DNA of 54,068 nucleotides from Syntrophobacteraceae bacterium (GCA_031292195.1 JARLHP010000068.1:1-54068), one strand, 5' to 3'; positions 8,771 to 17,355 are shown, counted from the stretch's first letter. Notes: generated from the sequence alone by a model not told the origin. Numbers and translations are program-made.

Positions 8771-8850
8771 ACGTCCCTTGGGGGACATCCGGAAACAATG
8801 ATAAGGCGTAGGTTGGGCTGTAGGTTGGGCTAAGCGTAGCGCAGCCCAAC
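8771..8850. repeat. Dispersed repeat pair: GTCCC-rich element followed by GTAGGTTGGGCT hairpin
   Basis: Positions 8771-8807 (GTCCCTTGGGGGAC then ATCCGGAAA...ATGATAAGG) closely match 29239-29275. Directly after, GTAGGTTGGGCT occurs twice in tandem (8808-8819 and 8820-8831) and the second copy forms an 8-bp hairpin with AGCCCAAC (8843-8850). This resembles the short REP-like elements scattered in proteobacterial intergenic regions. The rest of the 269-bp gap between the divergent DUF169 and flavoprotein genes holds no gene that I can support. Confidence 0.6.
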
Positions 8851-8888
8851 AAGAACCGCTGTAACTGGCGTCGCCGGGGGAGGAAAAC

Positions 8889-9563
8889 TTGAAGATCATC
8901 GCCATAATTGGAAGTCCTCACGCCGAATGGGGCAACACGGCCAAACTGACCCGCCTGGTCCTAAAAGGCGCCGAACAGCAGGGAGCTTCCACCCAAACTA
9001 TTTACCTGCGGAGCGATGCCGTCTTGCCGTGTCTTGGATGCGACTACTGCCACAAGAAAGGCGTGTGCGTCCAGAAGGATTCGTTCGAAGAAATTCGCCG
9101 CTCCGTATTGGAAGCGGACGGCCTGGTCTTGGCCAGCCCCAACTACATCTTCAATGTCAGCGCCCAGATGAAGGCGTTCATGGATCGTTGCGCGGGCATG
9201 GTCCACTGCCTTGGTTTCCAGGGAAAATACGGGGCTGCGGTGGTCACCTCGGGAGGCGGGGACGAGGCGCCGATCGCAGATTACATGAACCATTTTCTGA
9301 TGATTACCGGCATCCAGTCGGTCGGCTCGGTATGGGCCACGATGAGCCTGATCCCCGGAGACCAATTCCCGCAGGATATTGCGACCAAAGCGCTCGACCT
9401 CGGGAAACGGTTGGTCAGCGCATCGGAAAATAAGGAAATCTTCCCTGAAATCCGCCAGAAAATGGACGCCTTCGAGCAGCGCATGCGCGCTCTTATACAA
9501 TACCGCAAGGACGAATGGCCCTACGAGTATGAATACTGGAAGAAATTCAATGGTTTAAAGTAG
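8889..9563 (+). CDS. Flavodoxin-fold NAD(P)H-dependent reductase / iron-sulfur flavoprotein-like
   Basis: This 224-residue protein has the flavodoxin-like fold of NADPH-dependent FMN reductases. The N-terminus KIIAIIGSPHAEWGNTAKL (residues 2-20) is the FMN phosphate-binding loop, CLGCDYCHKKGVC (about 49-61) is the compact Cys motif of iron-sulfur flavoproteins and related reductases, and SPNYIFNVSAQMKAFMDR matches the second flavin loop. The TTG start follows GGGGGAGGAAAAC. It probably moves electrons between a nicotinamide or ferredoxin and an unknown acceptor in the cytoplasm. It is divergent from the DUF169 cluster and is followed after 49 bp by the NTPase gene. Confidence 0.85.
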   Translation: MKIIAIIGSPHAEWGNTAKLTRLVLKGAEQQGASTQTIYLRSDAVLPCLGCDYCHKKGVCVQKDSFEEIRRSVLEADGLVLASPNYIFNVSAQMKAFMDRCAGMVHCLGFQGKYGAAVVTSGGGDEAPIADYMNHFLMITGIQSVGSVWATMSLIPGDQFPQDIATKALDLGKRLVSASENKEIFPEIRQKMDAFEQRMRALIQYRKDEWPYEYEYWKKFNGLK

Positions 9564-9612
9564 GGGCACATAGCATATTCGGTATCGGACGGTAAATTTT
9601 AAGGAGCAGGAT

Positions 9613-10953
9613 GTGGCGCACCCGCCGGCAAAGACGATTTGGGAACTGGGCAGCCAGTTAAAATTTGACGAACCCCTGGAAGCCGACGACGAACGATTCG
9701 TCGATACCCGGAGCGCCAGGGGCGATTTCGGCTTCGACCCGCTCCTGAGGCCTTATGGCGTAGATACCAAAACCGACCGGATAAAGTTCGAGCCCAATGG
9801 GGTGTATAGCCTTTTCTGCGGCCACAGGGGCTGTGGAAAAAGCACGGAACTGCGCCGGCTTCGCCACCGCCTTAACCGCCCGGAACTCTTTTTCGTAGTC
9901 TTTCTCGACGTCCTGAAAGAACTGGACATAAACAACCTATCCTACGCCGACGTGCTCCTGGCGACAGCCAAAGAACTCATAACCAGGATCGGGGAAGCAG
10001 GGATCGATATTGACAGGGTCCATCTCAGAAACCTTGAAAACTGGTTCGCCGAGCGCATAGAGAGGCACGAGACAACGAAAGATCTCGCCGCCGAATTCAA
10101 GGCAGGCCTCAAAGGAGAACAAGGCATCCCGTTTCTGGCTAAGCTCTTTGCCCAGCTTACCTCATCCGTTACGGTCGGATCAATCCACAAGGAAGAGCTG
10201 CGCAAGGTCATAGGAAACTCCTTCACGCAATTTGCGCAGGCCTTTCAACAGTTGATCGACGCCGCCGACGATAAGGTGAAGGACAACGGCAAGGGAAGGT
10301 GCGTGCTTTTCATCATAGACGGAACCGACCGACTCCGAGGCGAGGACAGCGATAATTTCTTCATTCGAAATGCGTATCAACTCCGACAGTTGCGAGGAAA
10401 TTTCATTTATGGCGCGCCGATACATCTCATTTACGAAAAGAACCAGTTAGGGCAGGTTTTCGAGAATATCCCCAAGTTGCCGATGATCAAGATAGAGGAG
10501 AAGGGGTCGGACGCCCTTTACCCCGAAGGGGTCTCCGCGATGAAGGAGATAGTGTATAAACGCGCTGACAGGAGCCTGTTTGACAGCGAGGAAACCGCGG
10601 ATTATCTGATTAAATATTCGGGAGGTAATCCGCGTGACCTTCTGCACCTGCTGATGTATGCCTTTAAATTGACGGATACCGAGCAGATCGACCGCAGGTC
10701 CGCCGAAGCGGCGGTGAAAGAACTGGCGACCGACTATCGCAGGACACTCAATAAAGATGACTACCGGTTTCTTTGCGAGGTCGATTCGGCCCCCGACGAT
10801 ACGCACGATCGGGATAAGGCGGAAGGACTGCTGTATAGTCTGGCTCTGCTGGAGTATAATTCTTACTGGTGGCGCTCTCATCCGGTGGTGAGGACGCTTC
10901 CCGGGTACATCGAGTGCATGTCGGGAAAGAGGCAAGAGGATGAGACCTCATGA
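9613..10953 (+). CDS. P-loop NTPase (AAA/STAND-like), partner of a TPR protein
   Basis: This 446-residue protein has a Walker A GHRGCGKST (70-78), a Walker B CVLFIIDGTDR (about 230-240) and a later SGGNPRDLLHLL, a sensor-2-like motif typical of AAA/STAND and ORC-like ATPases. The N-terminal 60 residues and the C-terminal third (after about 340) are not recognisable; the C-terminus is probably a winged-helix-like region (inference). The GTG start at 9613 has AAGGAG 7 bp upstream. The next gene overlaps its end by 14 bp, so the pair is translationally coupled. Such NTPase/TPR pairs occur in bacterial signalling and conflict systems, but the function here is unknown. Confidence 0.75.
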   Translation: MAHPPAKTIWELGSQLKFDEPLEADDERFVDTRSARGDFGFDPLLRPYGVDTKTDRIKFEPNGVYSLFCGHRGCGKSTELRRLRHRLNRPELFFVVFLDVLKELDINNLSYADVLLATAKELITRIGEAGIDIDRVHLRNLENWFAERIERHETTKDLAAEFKAGLKGEQGIPFLAKLFAQLTSSVTVGSIHKEELRKVIGNSFTQFAQAFQQLIDAADDKVKDNGKGRCVLFIIDGTDRLRGEDSDNFFIRNAYQLRQLRGNFIYGAPIHLIYEKNQLGQVFENIPKLPMIKIEEKGSDALYPEGVSAMKEIVYKRADRSLFDSEETADYLIKYSGGNPRDLLHLLMYAFKLTDTEQIDRRSAEAAVKELATDYRRTLNKDDYRFLCEVDSAPDDTHDRDKAEGLLYSLALLEYNSYWWRSHPVVRTLPGYIECMSGKRQEDETS

Positions 10954-12346
10954 ATTGAGCGGAAACGAAGCGCCCACGCATGACGGCCCCATTGACTGGG
11001 GGCTGGAAGGAGAGCATTCGGGAGAAATTCTGGCCTTCAGACGCCTTGTAACCGGCCGTGGCGGTTTTCCCCTGCTCGTGCTCCAATATAACGATCCCGT
11101 TTATCGCGACAAGGTTATACCTTACCTCAATCTTCATGCCAAAAATCCGGCCGTTTTTCGCCCCGACCCGCAAAGCGGGTACGCCGATTTCGAGAAGCGG
11201 CTTCCCGAACTTGCCGCCGGTCACGATCTGATCCAGATCGTGGGCCTGAGCGAATGGCTGACCGGAGCGTCTCGAACCGAAAAATTCCGGGGTCTAAACT
11301 ATCACCGCGAATATTTGGCCGAAAAAGCCCCGGTCGCCATTGCCCTGTGGATGACCGAAAATTACATTCGCGATTTCGCGCTGCAAGCCCCGGACATGTG
11401 GGCCTGGCGGACGGCTGTCATTGATTTCGCCGTATCCTCGCGCAAGCCGGTAGAGTTGGAACTTAGTCACCTCGATTTGGGCGCAGCCAAACTGCCCGAA
11501 CGCAGGCTGCGAATTAAAGAAATAGAGGACTATCTTGCCGCACATCCCCGGGAGTCGATCTCCAAGGCCAATCTTTTGCGAGAGCTGGGCCTGATTTACC
11601 AGGGCATAGGGCAGATAGACGACGCCCTGCGTGCATTGCCCGAAGCAGCGATCATTTATCGAAACCATCGTTTCAAGCGAGAACACACTTTCATCCTCGG
11701 CGACATCGCCAGGATTTATATAGACAAAGGTGACGTTGACGAGGCGCTGAAGCTCCTTCATGAGGTTCTGGCGGTCTTCGAGCAACTCGGCGACAGGCGT
11801 TCGCGAGCCGTCACCCTCGGCGACATCGCGAGAATCTATGTTTCCAGGGGTAATATCGACGGGGCACTAAAGCTCCTTAAGGAACAGTTCGAGATCTTCG
11901 AACAGCTCGGCGACAGGCGCGAGTGCGCCTTGGCTTTCGGCGAGATCGCCAGGGTTTATGCTTCCAGGGGCGACCTCGACGAGGCGCTAAAGCTCCACAA
12001 AGGAAGTCTGGCAGTCTACGAGCAACTGGGCGATCTCGATGGGAAGGCCAATTCATTATGGTCCATCGGGCGGATTGAGTCTGCCAATGGAGACCTCGAA
12101 GGCGCTCGGCAGCACCTTTCCGCCGCTTACGATATTTTGTTGAAAATCGGCCGACTCGACGGAGTTTGCACGGTCGGCTTGGATCTCGGCAGGCTTCTTC
12201 TCTCACTGAATGAAACCGAAAGAGGCGCAGAGATACTCCAACCTTGCGAGGATGGGTTCCGAAAGCTTGACCGCGACGACATGGCTCGGGCTGCCGGGGA
12301 CCTGCTCGCTAAAGCCGGCAAATTCCCCAGCCCGACTAAGAAATAG
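10940..12346 (+). CDS. TPR-repeat protein with an N-terminal domain carrying an APDMWAWR motif
   Basis: This 468-residue protein has two parts. Residues 1-170 form an alpha/beta domain containing A-L-W-M-T-E and A-P-D-M-W-A-W-R-T; similar motifs occur in TPR proteins encoded beside P-loop ATPases in cyanobacteria and other bacteria (from memory). Residues about 205-440 are tetratricopeptide repeats with an unusually regular 40-residue period; the stretch G-D/E-I-A-R-I/V-Y recurs at 254, 294 and 334, with a fourth weaker copy at 374. There is no signal peptide or membrane segment. It overlaps the NTPase gene by 14 bp. It probably senses or scaffolds for the NTPase; no enzymatic motif is seen. 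Confidence 0.75.
   Translation: MRPHELSGNEAPTHDGPIDWGLEGEHSGEILAFRRLVTGRGGFPLLVLQYNDPVYRDKVIPYLNLHAKNPAVFRPDPQSGYADFEKRLPELAAGHDLIQIVGLSEWLTGASRTEKFRGLNYHREYLAEKAPVAIALWMTENYIRDFALQAPDMWAWRTAVIDFAVSSRKPVELELSHLDLGAAKLPERRLRIKEIEDYLAAHPRESISKANLLRELGLIYQGIGQIDDALRALPEAAIIYRNHRFKREHTFILGDIARIYIDKGDVDEALKLLHEVLAVFEQLGDRRSRAVTLGDIARIYVSRGNIDGALKLLKEQFEIFEQLGDRRECALAFGEIARVYASRGDLDEALKLHKGSLAVYEQLGDLDGKANSLWSIGRIESANGDLEGARQHLSAAYDILLKIGRLDGVCTVGLDLGRLLLSLNETERGAEILQPCEDGFRKLDRDDMARAAGDLLAKAGKFPSPTKK
11699..12058 (+). repeat. Three tandem 120-bp units within the TPR gene
   Basis: Units begin at 11699, 11819 and 11939, each starting GGCGA(C/G)ATCGC(C/G)AG and each 120 bp long. They encode the near-identical 40-residue TPR units, with strong similarity at the nucleotide level, which suggests recent unit duplication. 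Confidence 0.8.
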
Positions 12347-12430
12347 AAGTGGAGAAAGAAGCGCCTCAAAATGACTGGAACAAGCAGCTTTCAGCCCAAG
12401 AAAGCCCGGACAGGCCCCAAGGAGGGAAAA

Positions 12431-12793
12431 TTGAAAACCAAAAGAGACCCAAACGCCCCCGGCCCCCACTCGGCAAAGAGTTGCCGGGAATTGCTCCAGA
12501 TGATGCCAAAAGGATTCAGTCCGTTGGCGGCAAACGGGCTTACCGCCGTCTACCAGTTCGAGGTGTCGGGAAGCGAGGATTTTACGGCGCACCTGAGTAT
12601 CGATGGCCAGACCTGCACCTACGTGGACGGCCCGGCGGACCGCCCCGACGTGATCATTAAAACGCCCGCCGATGTCTGGCTGGCGATCTCCAAAGGCGAA
12701 ATGAACGGCCAACTGGCCTTCATGACCCGCAAGTTCAAGGTAGAGGGAAACCCGGGCCTTGTTCTCAAGCTCCCCGATCTGTTTCCCCGATAG
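12431..12793 (+). CDS. SCP2 sterol-binding domain protein
   Basis: This protein of 120 residues is a single SCP2-like lipid-binding domain: a five-stranded sheet carrying F-T-A-H-L-S-I-D-G-Q-T-C-T-Y, then D-V-I-I-K-T-P-A-D-V-W-L-A-I-S-K-G and a closing amphipathic helix (K-F-K-V-E-G-N-P-G-L). Bacterial members bind hydrophobic ligands, and in some genomes sit near acyl-CoA or lipid genes. I chose the TTG at 12431 because AAGGAGG lies 5 bp upstream; an ATG at 12371 in the same frame would add 20 lysine-rich residues but has no good ribosome binding site. It lies about 85 bp after the TPR gene and may be in the same transcript. Confidence 0.8.
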   Translation: MKTKRDPNAPGPHSAKSCRELLQMMPKGFSPLAANGLTAVYQFEVSGSEDFTAHLSIDGQTCTYVDGPADRPDVIIKTPADVWLAISKGEMNGQLAFMTRKFKVEGNPGLVLKLPDLFPR

Positions 12794-12849
12794 AACATTG
12801 TCGACTGGACAGAAAACTTCCTGGTGGGCGCCAAAGAACTTGTGCCACC

Positions 12850-15174
12850 CTACCCGAATTTTTCCTCAGCGCTCTCTGCGTCTCCGCGTCTCTGCGGTGG
12901 ATTTAATCCCGCCACACGACTATCCGCTCCCTCCCCGATCCCCCTCCGGCATCGTCTTTTCTCCCTTCGAGTCAAAAAAGCCGGGGCCCACCAGTTCCAG
13001 GCGCCAAGCAGCCGCATGGCTGCCGGAACAAGCAGGCAGCGCACTATCGTTGCATCCACCACAACGGCTATGCCCATTCCGACTCCCATTTCCTTGACGG
13101 CCGTAAGATCGGCAAACCCGAAGGCGAAGAGCACCACGGCCATGATCGCCGCGGCCCCGGTAATCGTTCGACCGGTGTGTTCCAAACCCAGGGCCACCGC
13201 ACGGGTGTTGTCGCGGACACACAGGTATTCCTCGCGCACCCGGCTGAGCAGCAACATCTCGTAGTCCATCGACAAGCCAAATAGGACGCAAAACATGATG
13301 ATCGGCGTCATGGCCCCGATGGGACCCGGCGTAAAGCCGAGAAGCGAGGCCAGGTGACCGTCCTGAAAAATCCAGACAAGCGCCCCGTAGGAGGCGCTAA
13401 GCGACAGTATGTTCATCAGTACGGCCTTTAGCGGCAAAACGACGGACCTCAGCAGAACCAGGAGCATAAAGTAGGTTGCAAGCACGATGAACCCTACCAC
13501 CCGGGGCGAGTTCTTCTTTACCGCCTCGATAAAATCCAGGTGAAACGCGCTTGCCCCCGTTACCAGCAATTCCCCGCCAACCGGGGGATGCGATTCGCGG
13601 ATGGTCCGAACCAGGGAGAGGGCCCTTGGACCGGCCTCGCTCAATGAGGTCTGGGCGACAAGCATGACGATATTTCTGCCGACCATCTCCTTTATAATGC
13701 GTTGCACGCCTGCGGGAAGCGGAGGAGTGGGGGGCGCGTACATTTGAACGTATAGCTTGCGGCTAATGGAAGGATCGAGGTCCACGATACTCTTCACCTC
13801 GTTTACACCGGGCAGCTTCGCCAGCCAGCGGCTAACTGTATAGATGCGCTCGATGTGGTCCACGCTAAGCGGAGAGTAGCTCTTCGGGTACGCAATAACC
13901 ACTAGGAACGGGTTGGTGTCGACTTTCCTGAATTGACTGCTCACCAATTCCATCCCTCGACGGGATTCGGCCGTTTTCGGCAGTCCGGAGGCCGCCTCGG
14001 AACCAAGCTGGATATGCCGCAAAGGCGCGCCGAGCAGGATGAGGCAAAGCGTAGCCGACAGCAGCACTTTCCAGGGGTGAGCCATGACCAGGATCGCCAG
14101 TCGGCGCCAGAACCTGGAGTGGCGACCGGTCTCTCCACCATTTAGGAACGGCAGCCTCAGAGAATCCACACGCGGCCCCAAAACGGCCAGTAAACCCGCT
14201 GTCAGAGTCATGGCGTAAACAACCGAGAGCATTACCACGAACGCGCCCGCAAGGCCCATCGAACCAACATGACTCAGCCCCAGGAACAACATGCCCAGCA
14301 TGCCCACCGCCACTGCGGTCCCGGAGAAAAGAACAGCCCGCCCGGTGGTGGCCATGGTGGAGGCCAGCGCCTCTTGGACGGAGCCGGACCGCACCTGCCT
14401 GCGAAATCGGCTCAGGATGAAAAGCGAGTAGTCGATGGCAACACCCAGCCCCACCATCATCAGAACATTTTTGGCAAATGCCAATACGGGAGTAACCCTG
14501 GCCAGCAAAAACATGGCCGCCAGGCCGGAGGTTACCGCCAGCAGTCCGGCGGCAAGCGGCAGGACTGCTCCCGGCACGGACCCGAACACCAGAAGGAGAA
14601 GCAGCCCGATAAGAGGTAGGACCCTCATTTCAGCCTGCCTGGCGCCCTTTTCCGCCAAAACGGTGAGATCAAAGCTGCTCGGCAGATCTCCGAAAGCCGC
14701 CACCTCCAGTCTATTGGAATGCACCTCGGCCCGTAGCGCGGGATAGATTTTCATCGCCAGCGTGGTCTCACTGGCGCTGTGGTCCCGGATTTCCACCTTG
14801 ACGATCGTACTGTGCCCGTCCAGGGAAATATCACCAGGCTTCACCACGCCCCCGTGGTAGGCGGTGCGCACCGCTTCGACCCGCGGATCGGCCCGTAGGG
14901 CCGCGACCGCCCGCTCGACCTCGGCCTTGAAAGCCGGCTCGGTGGCGGCGAGATTCGGGCTTCGAAAGATCAGGCCAAAGGAAGGAAAGGCGGGAGGCAG
15001 TTCCTTTTTTATGAGATCCAGCGCCCGCTCGGACTCGCTGTTGACCGGCGATATCACCGATACCAGATGCCCCCCTTCACTTGCCAGCCAAGCGGCGGGA
15101 ACCAGGGAAAGCACCGAAATGATCACCACCCACCAGCGGAAACGGTAAACCCACCGTCCCCAAGAGGCCAACAT
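12850..15174 (-). CDS. MMPL/RND-family membrane transporter
   Basis: This 774-residue protein has the two-fold layout of MMPL/RND exporters: a membrane helix at residues 10-30, a large periplasmic loop, five helices (about 180-340), a second helix and loop, then a final cluster of helices. Conserved stretches include GVAIDYSLFILSR in the first half and FGLSMDYEMLLLSR in the second, each with the family Asp-Tyr. MMPL proteins export lipids or lipid-linked compounds; an MlaC-like partner upstream (35 bp) supports lipid transport, and HpnN/HpnM of hopanoid transport is a comparable pair. The ATG at 15174 is favoured over GTG 15180 by spacing from GAGGGG. The last 20 or so residues are read from a dispersed intergenic repeat, so the original stop seems lost. 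Confidence 0.88.
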   Translation of the reverse strand: MLASWGRWVYRFRWWVVIISVLSLVPAAWLASEGGHLVSVISPVNSESERALDLIKKELPPAFPSFGLIFRSPNLAATEPAFKAEVERAVAALRADPRVEAVRTAYHGGVVKPGDISLDGHSTIVKVEIRDHSASETTLAMKIYPALRAEVHSNRLEVAAFGDLPSSFDLTVLAEKGARQAEMRVLPLIGLLLLLVFGSVPGAVLPLAAGLLAVTSGLAAMFLLARVTPVLAFAKNVLMMVGLGVAIDYSLFILSRFRRQVRSGSVQEALASTMATTGRAVLFSGTAVAVGMLGMLFLGLSHVGSMGLAGAFVVMLSVVYAMTLTAGLLAVLGPRVDSLRLPFLNGGETGRHSRFWRRLAILVMAHPWKVLLSATLCLILLGAPLRHIQLGSEAASGLPKTAESRRGMELVSSQFRKVDTNPFLVVIAYPKSYSPLSVDHIERIYTVSRWLAKLPGVNEVKSIVDLDPSISRKLYVQMYAPPTPPLPAGVQRIIKEMVGRNIVMLVAQTSLSEAGPRALSLVRTIRESHPPVGGELLVTGASAFHLDFIEAVKKNSPRVVGFIVLATYFMLLVLLRSVVLPLKAVLMNILSLSASYGALVWIFQDGHLASLLGFTPGPIGAMTPIIMFCVLFGLSMDYEMLLLSRVREEYLCVRDNTRAVALGLEHTGRTITGAAAIMAVVLFAFGFADLTAVKEMGVGMGIAVVVDATIVRCLLVPAAMRLLGAWNWWAPAFLTRREKRRCRRGIGEGADSRVAGLNPPQRRGDAESAEEKFG
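12866..12905. repeat. CTCTGCGTCTCCGCGTCTCTGCGG-type intergenic repeat
   Basis: This low-complexity block of CTCTGCG/CTCCGCG units is of a kind commonly scattered between genes in deltaproteobacteria and cyanobacteria (general knowledge). Here it overlaps the 3' end of the MMPL reading frame and supplies its last codons (N-P-P-Q-R-R-G-D-A-E-S-A). A related CTTCGCGTCTTCGCGTG block occurs at about 47695-47711. Confidence 0.6.
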
Positions 15175-15208
15175 GGACACCCCCTCTTTATCCCGTCAAC
15201 TTGGCTGG

Positions 15209-15829
15209 TTAGCTGTCACGTCCGACTTTGGCGCGAAGCATTCCCAGCAGGGTGTCAAAGGAATTATTGGCCAGGATCGACGAGATCTGGGCCCGGTAGT
15301 TATCGTCGTAGCTTATTCCCTCTACCACCACGTCGTAAACTTTCCACTGTTGCCCCTCCAGGCGTAATCGATAGTCAATCGCCATATTTTCGCCGTTGGA
15401 GAGAAAGTGGGTCTTTACAACGGCCAGGTTAGCGTTGATTGTCTGGGAATCGTAGACGATCTTCTCGTTGTGGTAGCGCTCCATTCGGTCGACATAGGTG
15501 TTGAATAGCAGCTTTTTGAAAAGATCGGAGAATTCCTGACGCTTTTCGGGGGATTGTTGTTTCCAGGGATACCCCAGGGCCATTTTCGACATTTGCTCAA
15601 AGTCGAAATACTTGCTGACGATCTGGAGGACTTCCCCTTCTCTTTGCCGTAAAGAAGGCGCCTGGCCCCTTTCAGACTGGCGCAAAATGGTGAGCACCTT
15701 TTCGCTCCCGCTCCGGATAACACTCATCGGGCTCTCTACCGCAGCCCACGTCCCCTGCGGAATGACGAGCAAAATGACCAGGAGAAACGATTCTACGAAA
15801 AACCTGCTTCCTTTCAGTCTCAGCCGCAC
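15209..15829 (-). CDS. mlaC: MlaC/Ttg2D-family periplasmic phospholipid-binding protein
   Basis: This 206-residue protein has a signal peptide (residues about 1-29, ending T-W-A-A) and the MlaC/toluene-tolerance Ttg2D domain. Typical signs are F-D-F-E-Q-M-S-K-M-A-L-G near residue 73, S-P-E-K-R-Q-E-F-S-D-L-F-K, and a C-terminal Y-D-V-V-V-E-G-I-S-Y-D-D-N-Y-R-A-Q-I. MlaC proteins carry phospholipids across the periplasm; the hopanoid variant HpnM pairs with an RND transporter. The GTG start has GGAGG nearby. The gene precedes the MMPL gene by 35 bp in the same direction, so the two should form one lipid-transport unit. No MlaD, MlaE or MlaF is present in this window. Confidence 0.85.
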   Translation of the reverse strand: MRLRLKGSRFFVESFLLVILLVIPQGTWAAVESPMSVIRSGSEKVLTILRQSERGQAPSLRQREGEVLQIVSKYFDFEQMSKMALGYPWKQQSPEKRQEFSDLFKKLLFNTYVDRMERYHNEKIVYDSQTINANLAVVKTHFLSNGENMAIDYRLRLEGQQWKVYDVVVEGISYDDNYRAQISSILANNSFDTLLGMLRAKVGRDS

Positions 15830-16347
15830 GGTAATTTCCTCCGGAGTTTATCGAAGTTCAAATGCTCCCCCGCCAGATGTCGCATCTATGGTTTTCTGCA
15901 AACAGACTGCGCACTCTTTGCTTTCCGTATGCCACCACTGCCTAAGATAACTACAAAGAGCGGATAATCACCGGGGCGAGCATGGTTTTTTCAACCGGAC
16001 AGTGGCACATGACGAATAACCCGGAAAATACTCGATCATGAAAAATGTATGGACATAGCGCGCGGCCGCCCGCCCCCCCCCCTCGATGCCCCCCCATGGG
16101 TTGCGCTCCCCTGTAACGGTGCTTACAAAAATGACCATCGAAAAGGTCTTTTATCCGTTGATTCGCCCGCGCGGACAGCCCGGCGCCTTTTCAACCCAAC
16201 TGTAAACCCCGGGGCAAAAGTTGGATCGTCTCCAATCAGTCAGGAAATCCTCTCGCTTCATGGTTTCACCCGTATCGATTCCACTGGAGGCCGGACTCCG
16301 CCGGGGCGCGTGCCGGGAGATGGACCACCCAAACAGGAGGAAGAGTT
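15830..16347. other. Intergenic region with a poly-C tract
   Basis: This 518-bp gap separates the divergent mlaC-like and secreted-protein genes. It has a C-rich tract at about 16068-16095 and no reading frame, RNA or hairpin that I can support. Promoters of both flanking genes should lie here, but none stands out. Confidence 0.4.
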
Positions 16348-17238
16348 ATGAAACGATTCGGCTCGAAACTGGGCGGTTTTCTCTTGGTCTTTCTGGCGCT
16401 CGCCGCGGCTTCCCCTGCCTGGGCTGAAGACCCCGCCACACCCGCCCAGCTTCTTCTTACGGGCTTTACGGCCATCGCCCCCGGGCAGAGCGCCCGGCTC
16501 ACGGTGATAAACGTTTCGGGCGAGGACGGCCATTCCTCGGAGCCTCTCTTTGTGGAACTGGCCATCTACGACGCCGAGGGCGCCGTGCTGGAGCGTCTGC
16601 AGCCTGCCGATCCGTGTCTGCCCGGCCAGTCCTATAATGTCCTGTGGATCGGCCCCGATTCGGGCAACACCCCCCGGTATATACGGGCGGAGATAAAAGT
16701 CCGGCCCGCCGCCGAGAGTTGGTCCTTTCAGTCGGTCTTCGTCAAGGGAAGCCTGGAAACCATAGATACCGACGGAACGACCAGGATATGGTATCAGCCC
16801 GCTCCCTTTTTACCGGCCCTCTCCATCCTCTTCCCGCCCCGCCCGGTTTACCCGCTCCTGCCGGGCCTGGTCTATGTTTCCCCCGGCCAGTCGCTGGTCT
16901 ACACCCTGTTTCCTCCCGAGCCGGCAGATGTGTCCTGCCTGCCCACCGTGACATGGGTCGACGCTCGCGGTAACCCGGTCTCTTCCACCCAGCCGCCTAC
17001 CCCCATAGTCCCTGCAACCCCCCTTGATTCAACCAAATCCCGCACGCCGCTCTTCTTTTCTTTCACACCCGCCACTCCCGGCCAGTACCGCCCCATCGTA
17101 TCGTTTGCCGCTTGTTCCAACACTCCGGCCTCGCTGAGTTTTATTCCCTCCGAAATGTTGCTGGACGATTCCACCGGGAAAGTTTCAACCCAGTGGCCGA
17201 TGGCCCCCTGCTTTCCGCCCTCGCCCCTTTTCCAGTAG
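16348..17238 (+). CDS. Secreted proline-rich protein of unknown function
   Basis: This 296-residue protein has a clear signal peptide (residues about 1-26, cut after A-W-A) and no further membrane segment. The mature part begins with a beta-rich domain (about 30-140) that could be an immunoglobulin-like fold, then turns proline-rich (P-P-R-P-V-Y-P-L-L-P and P-P-T-P-I-V-P-A-T-P), with five Cys in the mature part. GGAGGAAGAGTT precedes the ATG. It does not resemble a family I know. It is probably exported to the periplasm or cell surface. It is not obviously linked to its neighbours; the AOR gene downstream has its own promoter. Confidence 0.6.
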   Translation: MKRFGSKLGGFLLVFLALAAASPAWAEDPATPAQLLLTGFTAIAPGQSARLTVINVSGEDGHSSEPLFVELAIYDAEGAVLERLQPADPCLPGQSYNVLWIGPDSGNTPRYIRAEIKVRPAAESWSFQSVFVKGSLETIDTDGTTRIWYQPAPFLPALSILFPPRPVYPLLPGLVYVSPGQSLVYTLFPPEPADVSCLPTVTWVDARGNPVSSTQPPTPIVPATPLDSTKSRTPLFFSFTPATPGQYRPIVSFAACSNTPASLSFIPSEMLLDDSTGKVSTQWPMAPCFPPSPLFQ

Positions 17239-17264
17239 GGGGCTCGCCGCCTCTCGATTTTGAC

Positions 17265-17316
17265 TTGACTAAAAATATGGCTGCGATATGATCACGTTAA
17301 AGCTATATTGTAGCTT
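17265..17316 (+). promoter_or_regulatory. Promoter and inverted repeat upstream of the AOR operon
   Basis: TTGACT (17265-17270) and TATGAT (17287-17292) are 16 bp apart and make a plausible sigma70 promoter. Just downstream, AAGCTA-TATTG-TAGCTT (17300-17316) is a perfect 6-bp inverted repeat at about the transcription start, positioned as an operator would be. Confidence 0.5.
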
Positions 17317-17355
17317 GCCGGTTTTTTTCTGGCGTGACCGAAGGAGATGGAGAGT

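Noticed and set aside
17347-17349. ATG at 17347 as the AOR start
   Set aside because: It directly abuts the AAGGAG ribosome binding site; the next in-frame ATG (17356) has proper spacing.
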